Source: Anseranas semipalmata (taxonomy: Eukaryota; Chordata; Aves; Anseriformes; Anseranatidae). Taken from it: a stretch of DNA of 64,000 nucleotides. The stretch lies in the NCBI GenBank assembly GCA_013399115.1, contig VXAA01003401.1, positions 438,007-502,006 on the forward strand, in the 5' to 3' direction. Made by a program: the position numbers and the translations under genes. Below the pieces are notes generated by a model, which searched no databases, was not told the DNA's origin, and was given only the letters and a program-made list of their open reading frames with translations. How positions within the stretch are numbered: the stretch's first letter is position 1; each line of letters starts with the position of its first letter. Below are positions 34,279-45,830 of the stretch, piece by piece.

Positions 34279-37200
34279 AGTGAGTTCAAGTAGTCTGTTT
34301 CCTGTAAAATATTTCAAGAATGCTATGCAAATCTGTTTATTAGAATTACAAAGCACAAGTCAGTTTGTCCTGCTAGAGGCCAAAGGCAGTTCAAGGCCAA
34401 TGCTACCTAGGCAGCCAGAGAAAGATGCAACCCTGCGCATGTCCCCAGCACAAGGATGCAGAGGGAAAGGTTAAACACTCCAGTATTCTTTGGTTTGCAA
34501 GATTGCACGTGGCCTGATGTTTTTGGGGACTGCAGATGTGAAGGAATGCAGCTATGAGCTGGAAGTATTCCCTTGTGATAAAAAACAGCCAGCAGCTGTT
34601 GGGTGTCTCTCTTCTGTGGCCCTACCTGAGCTCAATCCAAGTTTGAGTATCACAGCGTGGACCTGCTGGCAATCTTGGCATTGTACTGGGGCATTTTCAG
34701 GTTGCAGATGAGTGCATGGCAGTTACTGCCACATTACTTCCACACTGAAAAGGAAAATGCAGAAGGTCTCCAAAAACAGCAGTATGTAAGATTTTGATGT
34801 GGTTACTTTTCCAATATTTTCACTACAACCTGAGGTTCTTAAATTTGCTTTGATGTTTTACAAACCTTTATGACCATTTTACAAATCTGTTGCACAGATC
34901 TGTTTGCTTTGCTTTTACGTAAACATGCTTTAATTGCACAAGTTTCATGCTGGTGTTGGCTATGGCTATGTGAGGTGTCTAATTTAATATGAAATGTCTT
35001 TTCCTCAGTTTAACACTGCTTTCAGATACAAACAAGAGGACAGTTTACTTGCATTGCCAGATAAATGTGTACTTGGCTGTCTGATGAAAAGCCATCTTCA
35101 TTTTTTTCTATGTCTATTTCATAACGTCTGTTCAAAAATGTACAAAAGGCAATTACCAAAACCAAATCAATGCTGGATAATTATAAGATAAATGAATTGC
35201 CTGGAGCCTCGTATTCTAATAACGCCTTCCTGCTAACTACAGTTAGAAGGAAAAGATTACATTAATCACTTGAAAAGGGCAGCAATCCTTGTGTTAGCAA
35301 ACCCTGTAGCTTTTTCCACTGCTCTCAGCACCCTGCTCGGTGAAGCTCAAGAAGGAAGCCTAAAAGTACGCTGCATGTTGTCACGTCTTCATTAGCCAGC
35401 GTTCTTCCCCAGGATTTGTGGTTACGGTGTGCTGAATCTATCGAATGATGAGCTTTAATATCTTTAGTTTAGCTGTTTATCTTGACGACGAGTCAGTTCG
35501 TCTGCCCGCGTTGCTTGGAGGAACATCTGCACCATCGAGGCCCTCTGGGACACACCAGCGTCCACGTTCCCCTCCCAGGCAGGACCCGGTGGCTGCGGGC
35601 ACGGCAGCTGACGGCTTCAAACCGCTGACGCCCGCTGGGCGGAGGATGCTCCATCCACCAGCCTCAGGCCAGCCCGCGGCCGGGCTGGCTGATCGCTTCC
35701 AGGGTGTCCTCGAGGAGCAGAGACTCTTTGGCTTGTCCTGTGGCGGTTCAGCAAGTGTTAGCTGCTGTGCGTCAGCACAGAGCTCTGAGCCTTGCTTTAA
35801 GAGTACAAGAAAGAGAAGCATGCTATACAGAAAAACATACGTAGCAATGCATATGTTTATTTACTACTCTTCACAGCTCGGTTTATGACACTTTAGGCTC
35901 TTATGCTGTCCTCCCTTCTGTCCGTCTTTCCATCCTGCGTTGTTCACATATATTTGATAGTCCGTAAAGCTGAGGCTTACAGGGTTGTACTGCAGCACCA
36001 GTCTGCTGCGCTGCTGCAGTTGCTAGCAAAGAAGAGCACGTGTATTGAGGACCTACGATACCCAGTGAGAGCTGGGAAGTGTTTGTGTACAGGTGTGCAC
36101 GTGGATTTGAGAGCATAGTTTGCTCCAAAATATTTTCAATAGTCTTCAATAATAGAATTTACCAGTTCATTTTCTTGACAAACAAAGGGTCTGAGTTCTT
36201 GAAATAACTCCTCTATGTGAATAAGTGAGGGTGGAGGGATTCCAGAACAGTGTTTTCATCGGGGTTGTGTTATAAAAATGCATAAAATAAGTAGTAAAAA
36301 AGTAAGATAAAATCTGGAAGGTTTGGGTTTGGCTTTTTTTAGTTCTGAACTGCAGGTTGCTTCTTTCAACCCTGTTCTTAAATAACTAAGCATAACTTGT
36401 AGAGTAGGAAATGTGTGCAGGCAGGTCTCCAGCAATGTGTGGCATGTCCGCTGGGGAGGAAATACTGAATAAGAAAAGGTAGTGAAGTATTTTGTAGAAT
36501 ATTGGATAGTATTTAATGGATAGTATTTAAATACTTTGTTCAGCATAATTAAAACAGCAACAACAAACTTTGTTCCTGGAAGTTCTTAAATTTTCATAGA
36601 CTTAGAGCCTGAATTGGGTACAAAGCAGGTACCGCGTGGGTGGCAAAAAATGCCACCCGTGTTTGATTGCATTTGATTATGTCGAACATGTACTTCAGAG
36701 CTATCACAGAGAAATGACTGTGAAAAGCTAGCTAAATCTCCACCCTCGCTGAGTCCTTGAAAGATGTTTCTGAAGAGGGTGGCAAAATGCTTTTAAAGTT
36801 GCTCCTTGCAAGTAAATTTCCTTCTACTCCTGTAGGGAGGGTGGAAGAGAATTGTGCTCTGTCCATACTGTTTTAAATATTTGCTAGGAGAATTTACTAA
36901 GTGTTGGTGATCGTGGAATAAACTACTTTTTTTTTTTTTTTAGAAGCTGAGTTCTTGCTGTCGCAAACTGGATTGTAGATGTTTTTGCTGTGGCTGTAGG
37001 GTGCTATATTAGCACCTGATATCTGGTTGGTTGTTTTTTGTTGCTTTATTTTTTTCTTGAATGTGGTTGTTGGCATGCTAGGTGGCTTCAGGTGCATCTC
37101 TCCATTTCCTTTTGTCTTTCATTTTGCACCTTTAAAATGGATAAGTCCACTGTAAGTCTTGGAGAACAATAAAATTAATAACGTGAGACTTGGATATGGT

Positions 37201-40017
37201 TATGTCTTTGAAATATTTAGTCTGCATCTTATTAAGCTGGTAAGAAGGCTGGAATGCTAGTGGCTATGATAAATCTAGATAAGGAGAGGGACAAATGAGC
37301 TTTTTTTTCCTCCCTGGATGACTTTTAGCTTAACACGGACTGTGGTACCAATAAACACAGCACACCCTTACTGTTAGGGAAGTGATGGCACAAGTAAGTC
37401 CAGTCTGTGGTACAGCGAATGCACAACAGGCTGAAGGTCGGTGATTTGCAGGCTCAGACCTTCACCAAACAGCAATCTTAGAGCAAACAAGTGATCGTGC
37501 TTCTTGGAGAAGGTGTCTTTTTCAACACAAGTATAATTCTGTCCTCTGCAAGATGAGCGTTGTTGAATTTCGTACTGTGCGGGCTACACTGGTTGCAGTT
37601 TATTTTCAAAGGGTCAGTGTGGATACAGTAATCTATATGAACTTTGCTCTTACCTATTGATTTTGAAGAAACTGTGGGTGTTGGTTTCTTGGTTACTATA
37701 CTGTTAAAAGACAGCTTTCCCTCCCTCTCTTTCCTTGCATGCTGGCATGTTCGTGACCTTCATTCCACTAATACTGAGGAGCAAGCGACGTACTCTGGTC
37801 TGTGTGTCCATCTGCGCGTCAGAAGGCTGTGAAAGTAATTTGCCTTTTTCCAAAGCTAGAACTGGACTCAGACTGGTACAGGAACAGTAACTGCTGGCTT
37901 TTGGTGTTTGACAGGTGAAGTCATTTTGTATTTACCTTTGTGTCTCCTCCTACTTAGTATGTGCTATTTTTTTTGATGCAGAATCTAATTGAGATTGGCT
38001 TTGTGGTTAATGTCTGTCTTTCTGCTGGCCTGTGAAGTATGCTGTTAGTGAGCTTCTGAAAAGATTTATCTGCAAGTTGTTCCTTAGTGCTTCGTTTTTA
38101 CTATTTGTTCAGTTGGCACGACTTCTTTATGTCTGCAAGATACGCTTGAGAACGTGCAGGAGACAAAAATTATTTCCTATCAGCACTTTGTTTATATCAA
38201 CATTTGGGTTGCTTTTCATTTGCTCTGAATTAACTTGATGTCCACCTGTTCTGTGTATTACTGATCCATTCCCTTCCTCAGTTAATGGTAGATGTAGAGA
38301 AACTACAGGCAAAATGGTCCTGGAGAGAGAACTGAAGCTCACCATCTGAAGAATGCTGCAACCGGCCCCCTGCTTCTACAAGTTTGTTCTGTGGCTGTCT
38401 ACTAAATACCTGCTTACTGAGGATGGTCACACATACCTATTCAGTGTATGCATTCATTCTCTCTCTAGCATCTGGGTTTCTCAGAAATACTTTGATAAGC
38501 CTATTTCTGACAGACGGAGTTCAGTAAAAAAAAAAAGTTTTAATCATGCAAAGTGTCGAGATGATTCCAGTCTGTATTTAAGCAGGGGAGGGCAAAATAA
38601 AGCCTGAAGTTTATTTTACGCAAACACTGCCTGTGGAGGGAGAAAAACCAGAAGAGTAAAAGAATACCTAATAGAGGAGTAGTGAACTCAAAGCAAAATC
38701 TGCAGTGACTGCTAGCGGAACAGCCAAGTGATGGCCATAACCTGCATTTACCTTTGTAGCAGCACTGCTGTAGACCCAAAGAAGGAGCAGTAGTCAACAG
38801 ATAAAACTTTTCAGCTGCTAGAAGGAATCTTGCAAGTTGAATCAAAAGGATATTTTAAAAGTGGCTATTCTGTGTACATTTTGTACTCTTCAGTCTAACA
38901 GGCAGTTTTGCTAAGGTAATAGTTTAATTTGCAGGAGCAATGCTGTACATAGTAATGAAGAATCCAAGCGCTTCTTGACTCCAGTGAAGTAGAAAAATTT
39001 ACAGCAAACAATTTGAAGAAACAAGCTGAAATTTCCATGCTGTATAGATGTCTTTATGTGGGTTTCTGGAAAACTAGACTTGTACAAATGGAATCTTTTC
39101 CCTGAAATCACAAAATTGAGTTTTTCGTAAGCCACGCTGTCAAAAATGCTTATATTTTGATTAACCGAGTAATAAGAAATAACTGTTCTGTTGTTGCCCA
39201 TGGAATAACTGATAGGGAGGATGATATCGTGAAACATGATTTCAATTCAATTTGGTTTGTTTTTGTGCTAAAAAAGTAAGCAAGAGTTGGCAATAGAGGT
39301 ACTGTTGTATTTTGTTTCTAAGTTATCTGTGAAACACTACCAGGAATTTAAGATACATCTGGCATTACAATAAGCTCAGTGAGTTCTGGCAGCATTTGTA
39401 GTTGAAAGCTCTGAACAGTGTTTTGCCTGCTTTGCTTTTCGGGGTAGATAAATCTCCTCCTCTTCGCTCCACATTTTCAAGGGAGCCTCTGGTAAAGGCA
39501 GTGATGCAGCAGGTTTGTCAAAGCAGCATACTTTACCATCTTGGCTGTTTTTTTGCCTAGAATATCTCCAGGCCTGAGGCAGAGGGAAGGAAATGTGACA
39601 CTCCCAGGTTCGATGGCTTCTGCTTAGATTTCCATCTAAGTTGTTACTCGGGCTTTGGGTTTCTTATCGCTGCTTTACTGGTAACGTGATAACGATGAAC
39701 ACATTTTTCACTAATCATTTTTCCACAGTGGTCTGGGACATGCCTCTCTGACAAGAGGAGTACAACAGCAAACACTTTATTTTAAAATGAGTTTGAAGTC
39801 ACTTGTATTTAGTTATCTTCAGAAAACCTTCATTCTTAGTTCCCCAATTTTCATAAAACAAAAAAACCAAAACGACCTGCATCTTCACTATCAACTTCTA
39901 AATCTGCAGTGCGTTAGCATGTTAGATAACACATGATTTGAAATGACTGAGGGTTTTCAGGGGCGATTTCCCTCTGCTGTGGGCTGCTGCATCTTCACAA
40001 ACTTTTTTTTTTTGCAG
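34279..40017. other. Intron-like stretch with one GC-rich pocket
   Basis: AT-rich sequence with T-runs (for example 36926-36942). The exception is about 35490-35740, a CpG-rich pocket with frames open on both strands (147 codons +, 114 codons -) and no domain. Nothing else here supports a gene. Confidence 0.45.
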
Positions 40018-40128
40018 TCCCTGAGAAGGTATTTCTTTGAAAGATTCTGGTATCTAAAGAAACAGTTTTTCAGAAAGGAAATTATTTCAAGCTGGGAACT
40101 TTCTTTAAGAGGAGTCTCACTACCGAAG
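40018..40128 (+). other. Possible coding exon, aromatic-rich
   Basis: A T10 tract ending TTTGCAG and a good donor AAG/GTAAGG bound exactly 111 bp (37 codons, phase 0 at both ends). The open frame reads SLRRYFFERFWYLKKQFFRK and then EIISSWELSLRG, rich in Phe, Tyr, Trp and basic residues. It could follow the 30035-30167 candidate in phase. These are the best-matching splice sites of any candidate on the right-hand side. Even so, 37 open codons occur by chance about 17% of the time in a frame, and I recognise no protein. Confidence 0.25.
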
Positions 40129-43100
40129 GTAAGGATCTGAAATACTAATCCATCTCTGCCTGACTTCTAGGCGAATTGTATTTCGGTTTTTAGATTTAGA
40201 GCCACGTTTCTGCATGGCATGTAAGAGCGGCACCTGATGTATGGGGTGGATCTCCTCAGAACGTGAGGTTTCCGTGAGATCTGAGACCTTTACAAAGCGG
40301 AAACTCTTCTCTTGCCTTCTGCTTTGCTGCTGCCCTGTCTCTAAGCTGCTGCCCTAAATGATCAGCTGTGCAGAGCTGTGGAGCTACTTAAGCTTACCAC
40401 GTTATAAATGGTATGCCTCATAACAACCTTGGGGGGTGAATATTGTGTTTCCCAGACATACGCTGAGAGATGGAAAGTGGTGTGCTTTCGTCTCATTGTG
40501 GGTAGGTGTCAGCTTTGGTTTTATAAATCAGAAACCTTAGTGCATATTTCCCAAGGAGTATTATGCAGCCTCAAGCACATGAAGATGCATGTTTACATGC
40601 AGGATGTTGCCGCTTCTATCTAGCACAATTCTGGAAGCGTAATGAGAATGAGAGGAAGTGGAGGACTTCCTGCATTAGTTTTTGTGGCTGTGTGAAGGCG
40701 CTCTGTAAGCTGCAGCTGTGTTACACAACTGATAAAAGTTATGTTAGGCTGGGATAAGTCTCTTGAGATGTGAACTAATATCCCTCTTTGTGCTGCATGC
40801 ATCATGGTTAAATTTTTATTAACCTGGAGGACAGAAGAGCAGTTATAATGGCTGAGCGTGCTATTTGTCTCCATTTTTTTCATGAAGTACATTACTTTCC
40901 CACAAAATGCATGCATGCTAGGCTCTGTCCTTAAAATATGATTTGCCCTTTTGGGAAAAGCTTCCTATGTAAAGTAAGTACCAGGACGTCAATAAAAGGT
41001 GTGTGTGTGTAAGGTGGGAGAAAGAAGGGATTAACGAGGAACCTTTAACGTGGTGGTGATACATTCCCCTTACAGGTCTCTGAACAAGAAAGGGATAAAT
41101 ACTAAGTGGGAAAGGATTCCCTTTATTTGGGAAGAGCTCAGGGTGTCTGTCGTGTGCTAGAGAGAAGCTGGGTTACTTGCTATCCTTGAAACACCCAAAC
41201 TACTTTCACGTGTCTGATTTCTACATTTTGGGTTGCACTTAATGCTGTGCTAGATCAGATTTCCTGAATAATGATTGTATTTGACTTGTACACTATGCAT
41301 TTATAAACTGAATTGATGAAATGTTAATAAACGTTGCCTTGTTTTATGGTGGTCACTATTGAAGTGTTAATTGTGTTTCTGTTCAGTATTTGCTTTTACA
41401 GTATCTTTACAGTGGCTTTAGTGAATGTTTTTCTGTTTACTCTGCCGAGTGTTACTGGTTTCTTTGTGCACTTGTAGGTTTGTCTGCATGACTTTATTTC
41501 ATAGGGTCTGGGACCTTGGCGAACTTCACTCTAGGGCTGAAGGGTGATTTTGAGGCCAGCATGCGAGACATTTATTTAAGGTGTAAGGAGAAATGGAGAC
41601 CGTTTCTCTTCTGCTTTTGACCTCTGTGCTTTTGTGGGGACGTGCTTTTGTACCATGTACAGAGCAGGGGAAGTGCTTTTTTATACACGGGGATGAGAAG
41701 TATTACTGTGCTGCTCGGTGAGAGCTTTTCAGAAGCAGTAAAGCACGCCAGATTTAATTAGCTTAGCCTTGCTGTCTGACATTGATTTTTTTTTTTTTTG
41801 AGTGTTCATAATGGTCACTCAAAAGAAATTAATTTACAGAATCAAATATTCTGTAGTCATGTTAGGGGGAAAAAAGTGGGTGAAAATGGCTTGTTGCTCT
41901 CGGTGTTTTTTTCAGAGCGCATAGTACCTTCTGCAAATTGACTTGATTTTTCCTGTCATTGTGTTCTGCTGCAGGTGTGGATATCCTGGATTAAACGGGG
42001 CAAAGTAGAACAGTACAGGTTTCTGTCTTCCTAGCAGCCCAAGGGGTATGTGTGGTAACAGCAGCTTGTTTAATATCACATATTCCAAGATAACTGAGAA
42101 GGGGGCCCCTACTTTCAGGGCAGAGTGGGCTGGATTAGGTCATTCTCTGTTAAGGATATAATGCTGACGTTGCCAATTAGCTAGGCATGAAAGATTTTAT
42201 GATGAGATAATGATCTTGTGTTTTAGGTTATTGTAATTAAAAAAAAATAAAGTGGAGACTAAAGACAAGGATGGCAGTTGCACTATAAATGCTTATCCAT
42301 TATGAAGAAACAAGATGAAAACCAGCAGGAGAAGCTGAATTTGCAGAGTCCAACCGCTTCCCCATGTGCAATCCTGTAGATAACGCAGGAAGTAATTACT
42401 ATAAATGAGCATTCAAAACAAGGCTTAAATTTCCAGGTACATAAAAAGGCTGGACACTAAGTTTTTCCATTTGCATTGCAGGCCACGTTTACTTTTTTTT
42501 TTCCTGTTGATGTCTTTCTCAACAGTTTTATGCCGAGAACCAAATACAGATTTCCTTTTCTTTAAGAGGTTCATTCAGGAGTTGACCCTTCCCCACAGAC
42601 TACGTCAGGTGGGACAGCTAAGTTTGTTACCCGTTCTTCAGCTGGGTTTTAAGTTTTAGTTATTTTAGCTGTGAAGATGTGGAAGTTCAAAACTGCTGGC
42701 TCAACCGCACGTGTTATCATTCTTCTCTAGCATTGCGTGGAGACAACAGTCCAGAAAACGTTGGTCTTCTCAGGCTTCAGAAAACAAGATCTCTAAGGTC
42801 AGGTGGAGTGAAAGTGCTAATTAGGAAGGGAAATGTTTTTCTTTCCGTACATTCACACATCCACGGTAAATTTTAAAATTTCCATCGCTTTTATTGTCAC
42901 TTCTATTTATTGCACCAATACAACTTTCCAAGAAAGTGGCTGAAACTACATTTAGTGTTTTCTGCAGAGTTTTTTCTTCAGGAACCTCCTTCTGGTTGGG
43001 TATTTTTAAACTGTAGTGGTCAGGTGCTGTCACAGTATTACAAACAAGGGTCTGTTCTTTTTAACTGCTTCTCCTCCTCTGCCGGAGTGGTGTTTGGTTC

Positions 43101-44611
43101 ACATCTTCATCCTTTTTTATAACTGAGAGCTGCAGGCACGATAAGCACAACTGCACTTCTCTTGAGTCTCAGACAGGGAGTATCAGTCAGGATATTGGCG
43201 ATAGAATTGTTTGACATCTTTGGTTATTAAATATATGAAAAGCATGCAAGGAAACATAGGAGGACCAGCGAGTGAGTCGTGTGGTCTGTCACTGCAGTCC
43301 TCACTTCTAACCTGACTCCCTGTAAACACAGAGGAGAGGCTTACGTGGATTAAAGGTCACGGCATGTACTGCTGTCAGAGTGCATCATTATGGCAAATTG
43401 ATGCATTTTGTTCTGTGCCCTTGGTCACTACGGGCTGTAATTTGTATGAAAGCTGGAGGTGAATATATGTTTCTTTTTATTTTTGTAGGGTGAAACAAGC
43501 GTGAATTTTCTGCGTTTCCTAGCTTTCTGCCCAGTTCTCGTACTTTAAGTGAACACTCTGCTTGTAATGATACTGTTTGCATGTGGCGCTCCGTGCAGCC
43601 CAGCACTCTGAGTTTACCCTTCCTTTTATGAAGTTTTGCTCTTTTAACTTCTCCCGAAGGAGAGGATGTGCTGAAAAGTGGATTTAGAATATGCTTCTGT
43701 TGACAAACAGCTCTCTCCTGTGGTTCCTTGGAGGGACTGTGGGAATTTAATGCATTTTTATTCCTTAGGATGATAAATCTAATAGAAATTTGAGAAGCTG
43801 TACATTTAAAAATTATGCATCAGTTCCTGCTAGCCCTTTCATGCGATGGACGCTTTTCTTATGTGTGCAGACTAAGTGGTTCAGCGGGCATAATATCTCC
43901 CAGCTGAAGAACCTAAGCATATGGTAGCTGAAGTAGGAGCGATACAGCGTGGTGAGGCTGCCAAGCAGAAAGATACCGCTGTAGTGACAAAGCATGTGGC
44001 AGCACTCGGGCCTTTCGGATAGATAATCTAGCTGCGATGCTTTTAATTTCTAAGGAAGAAGTTGCTAGACATGTTCTTTATTCTGTTCTATCTCACTAAT
44101 ATGGACTTGGGCTAGCTAGGTATGTTGTTGCTTCTACTGCTGCAGGAACAATTTGGCTGCATCTGTTTTAAAAGGTACACTTTACATATCTCCATCCTTC
44201 TCTTGTAAAAAAAAAAATATATATATATAAAAGTTGCTTTTTTTTTCCAGTTTCAACATGTTCCTTTGATTTTATTATAATGAGGCATACCTTTCTGTGT
44301 ATGACATGGTCTGTCTAGTCTTGAATGCAGTGATTTCTGCTGCAAGTAAACTAATGCAAAAAAAAAAAAACACACAACAAAACCAGAACAAATTTGATGT
44401 GTGCATCTGAGTGTAGCTGAAGTGAAGTAGGGGGCAAAAGGAGTCAGTTCCTTAAACAGTAGTTCGAGTAGATTTTTGGGTTCATACGGGGGTCAGAGAG
44501 AACAGTGTCTTTGAAACTCATGTATTAGATGTCATTTTTAGACTGGAGCTTTGATTTCATGACAAGGAATTATCAAAGCTTAGCCTAAACAAGGGATTTT
44601 CACATTCTGGT
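40129..44611. other. Intron-like stretch, nothing firm
   Basis: AT-rich, with no recognised repeat family or gene. An AATAAA at 41326-41331 followed by T/G-rich sequence resembles a polyadenylation site, but there is no open frame or exon chain leading to it. An A-run and (AT)n tract lie at about 44208-44229, and an A12 run near 44359. Confidence 0.45.
44208..44229. repeat. A-run followed by (AT)n
   Basis: Eleven A residues pass into about seven AT units. It is a simple low-complexity tract. Confidence 0.85.
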
Positions 44612-45012
44612 AATGACTGATGCTTCTTCTACCTTGGCATGCCATTTTTTAAAGTCGTTACTATGTCAGTGTTAAGACACAAATGGGCTTTTGACCTCCA
44701 TCCATACACAGTTTTTATATTGTTGGTGATTTTGGTCCTGCTCTGTGAACTATAAAAGCTCTTATAAGCTTTTATACTTTGGAGTAAAGACTGTTTGAGG
44801 TGGGGTGTCTTNAATGACTGATGCTTCTTCTACCTTGGCATGCCATTTTTTAAAGTCGTTACTATGTCAGTGTTAAGACACAAATGGGCTTTTGACCTCC
44901 ATCCATACACAGTTTTTATATTGTTGGTGATTTTGGTCCTGCTCTGTGAACTATAAAAGCTCTTATAAGCTTTTATACTTTGGAGTAAAGACTGTTTGAG
45001 GTGGGGTGTCTT
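44612..45012. repeat. Exact 200-bp tandem duplication with one N at the junction (assembly scar)
   Basis: Bases 44612-44811 (starting AATGACTGATGC and ending GGTGGGGTGTCTT) recur without a visible mismatch at 44813-45012, separated only by a single N at 44812. Two contigs whose ends overlapped by 200 bp and were placed side by side instead of merged would give exactly this. A biological duplication is unlikely to have the N at the seam and no divergence. The true sequence probably has one copy. Confidence 0.92.
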
Positions 45013-45171
45013 TTGTGTGTGTGGTTTTGTTTTGTTTTTAAATAAAGACTTTGTAGTTTAATCTTAAAAACTACAGTGTGGGATGGTAAAACAAATTGCT
45101 TCACTTTATGTGCTGGGGTATATTTAATCTCTTCAGTTGTTTTTTAAAAATTATCCATAAATTTAATCCCG

Positions 45172-45830
45172 ATCACAGGATGGTTGAGGTTGGAAGGGAC
45201 CTCTGGAGCTCATCTGGTCCAGCCCCTGCTCAAGCAGGGACACCCAGAGCTGCTGGCCCAGGATAGCATCCAGGCAGGTTTTGAACATCTCCAGAGAAGG
45301 AGATATTCCTTCTCCTTCCTGTCCTTCTCCGCAGGGCTGCTTTCCAGCAGGCCAGCTCCCAGCCTGTACTGGTACTTGGGGTTATTCCGCCCTAGGTGCA
45401 GGACCCTGCACTCGCCTTTGTTGAACTTCATGAGGTTCCTCACCACCCAACTCTCCAGCCTGTNTACGGAGCCCTGGGGGACACCGCTAGCTGCAGGCCT
45501 CCAACTAGACTCAGTGCTGCTGAGCACAACCCTCTGAGCTCCGCCAGCCAGCCAGTTCTCAGTCCACCTCCCTGTCCACCTGCCTCACGCTTCCTGAGCT
45601 TACCTATGGGGGTGTTATGGAAGGCAGTGCCAAAAGCCTTGCTGAAGTCAAGGTAGACAGCATCTACTGCTGGCCCCTCATCTACCCAGCTAGTCATCCC
45701 ATCATAGAAGGCTATCAGATTGGTTAAGCTTGATTTTTTCCCCTTGGTGAACCCATGCTGACTACTCCCAATCACCTTCTTTTCCTCCACATGCTTAGAG
45801 ATGACATCCAGGCTGAGTTGGATGTCGTCG
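45172..45830 (-). mobile_element. CR1 LINE, truncated and internally deleted
   Basis: On the minus strand the right part encodes a reverse-transcriptase fragment with hallmark CR1 pieces: KKVIGSSQHGFTKGK, YLDFSKAF and [16 protein letters not shown]. This then jumps directly to RLESWVVRNLMKFNKG and CRVLHLGRNNPKYQYRLGA. The stretch between, which carries the FADD catalytic motif, is missing, and the jump falls at the single N at 45464. Further 3' there is another deletion before the CR1 3' untranslated region (GGTTGGAAGGGACCTCTGGA on the + strand). The copy is 5'-truncated and cannot be active. CR1 is the dominant LINE of birds. Confidence 0.95.

Noticed and set aside
41326..41331. AATAAA followed by T/G-rich sequence (also at 45041 and 60651)
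   Set aside because: The hexamer is frequent in AT-rich DNA, and no upstream exon or reading frame supports a transcript end at any of the three.
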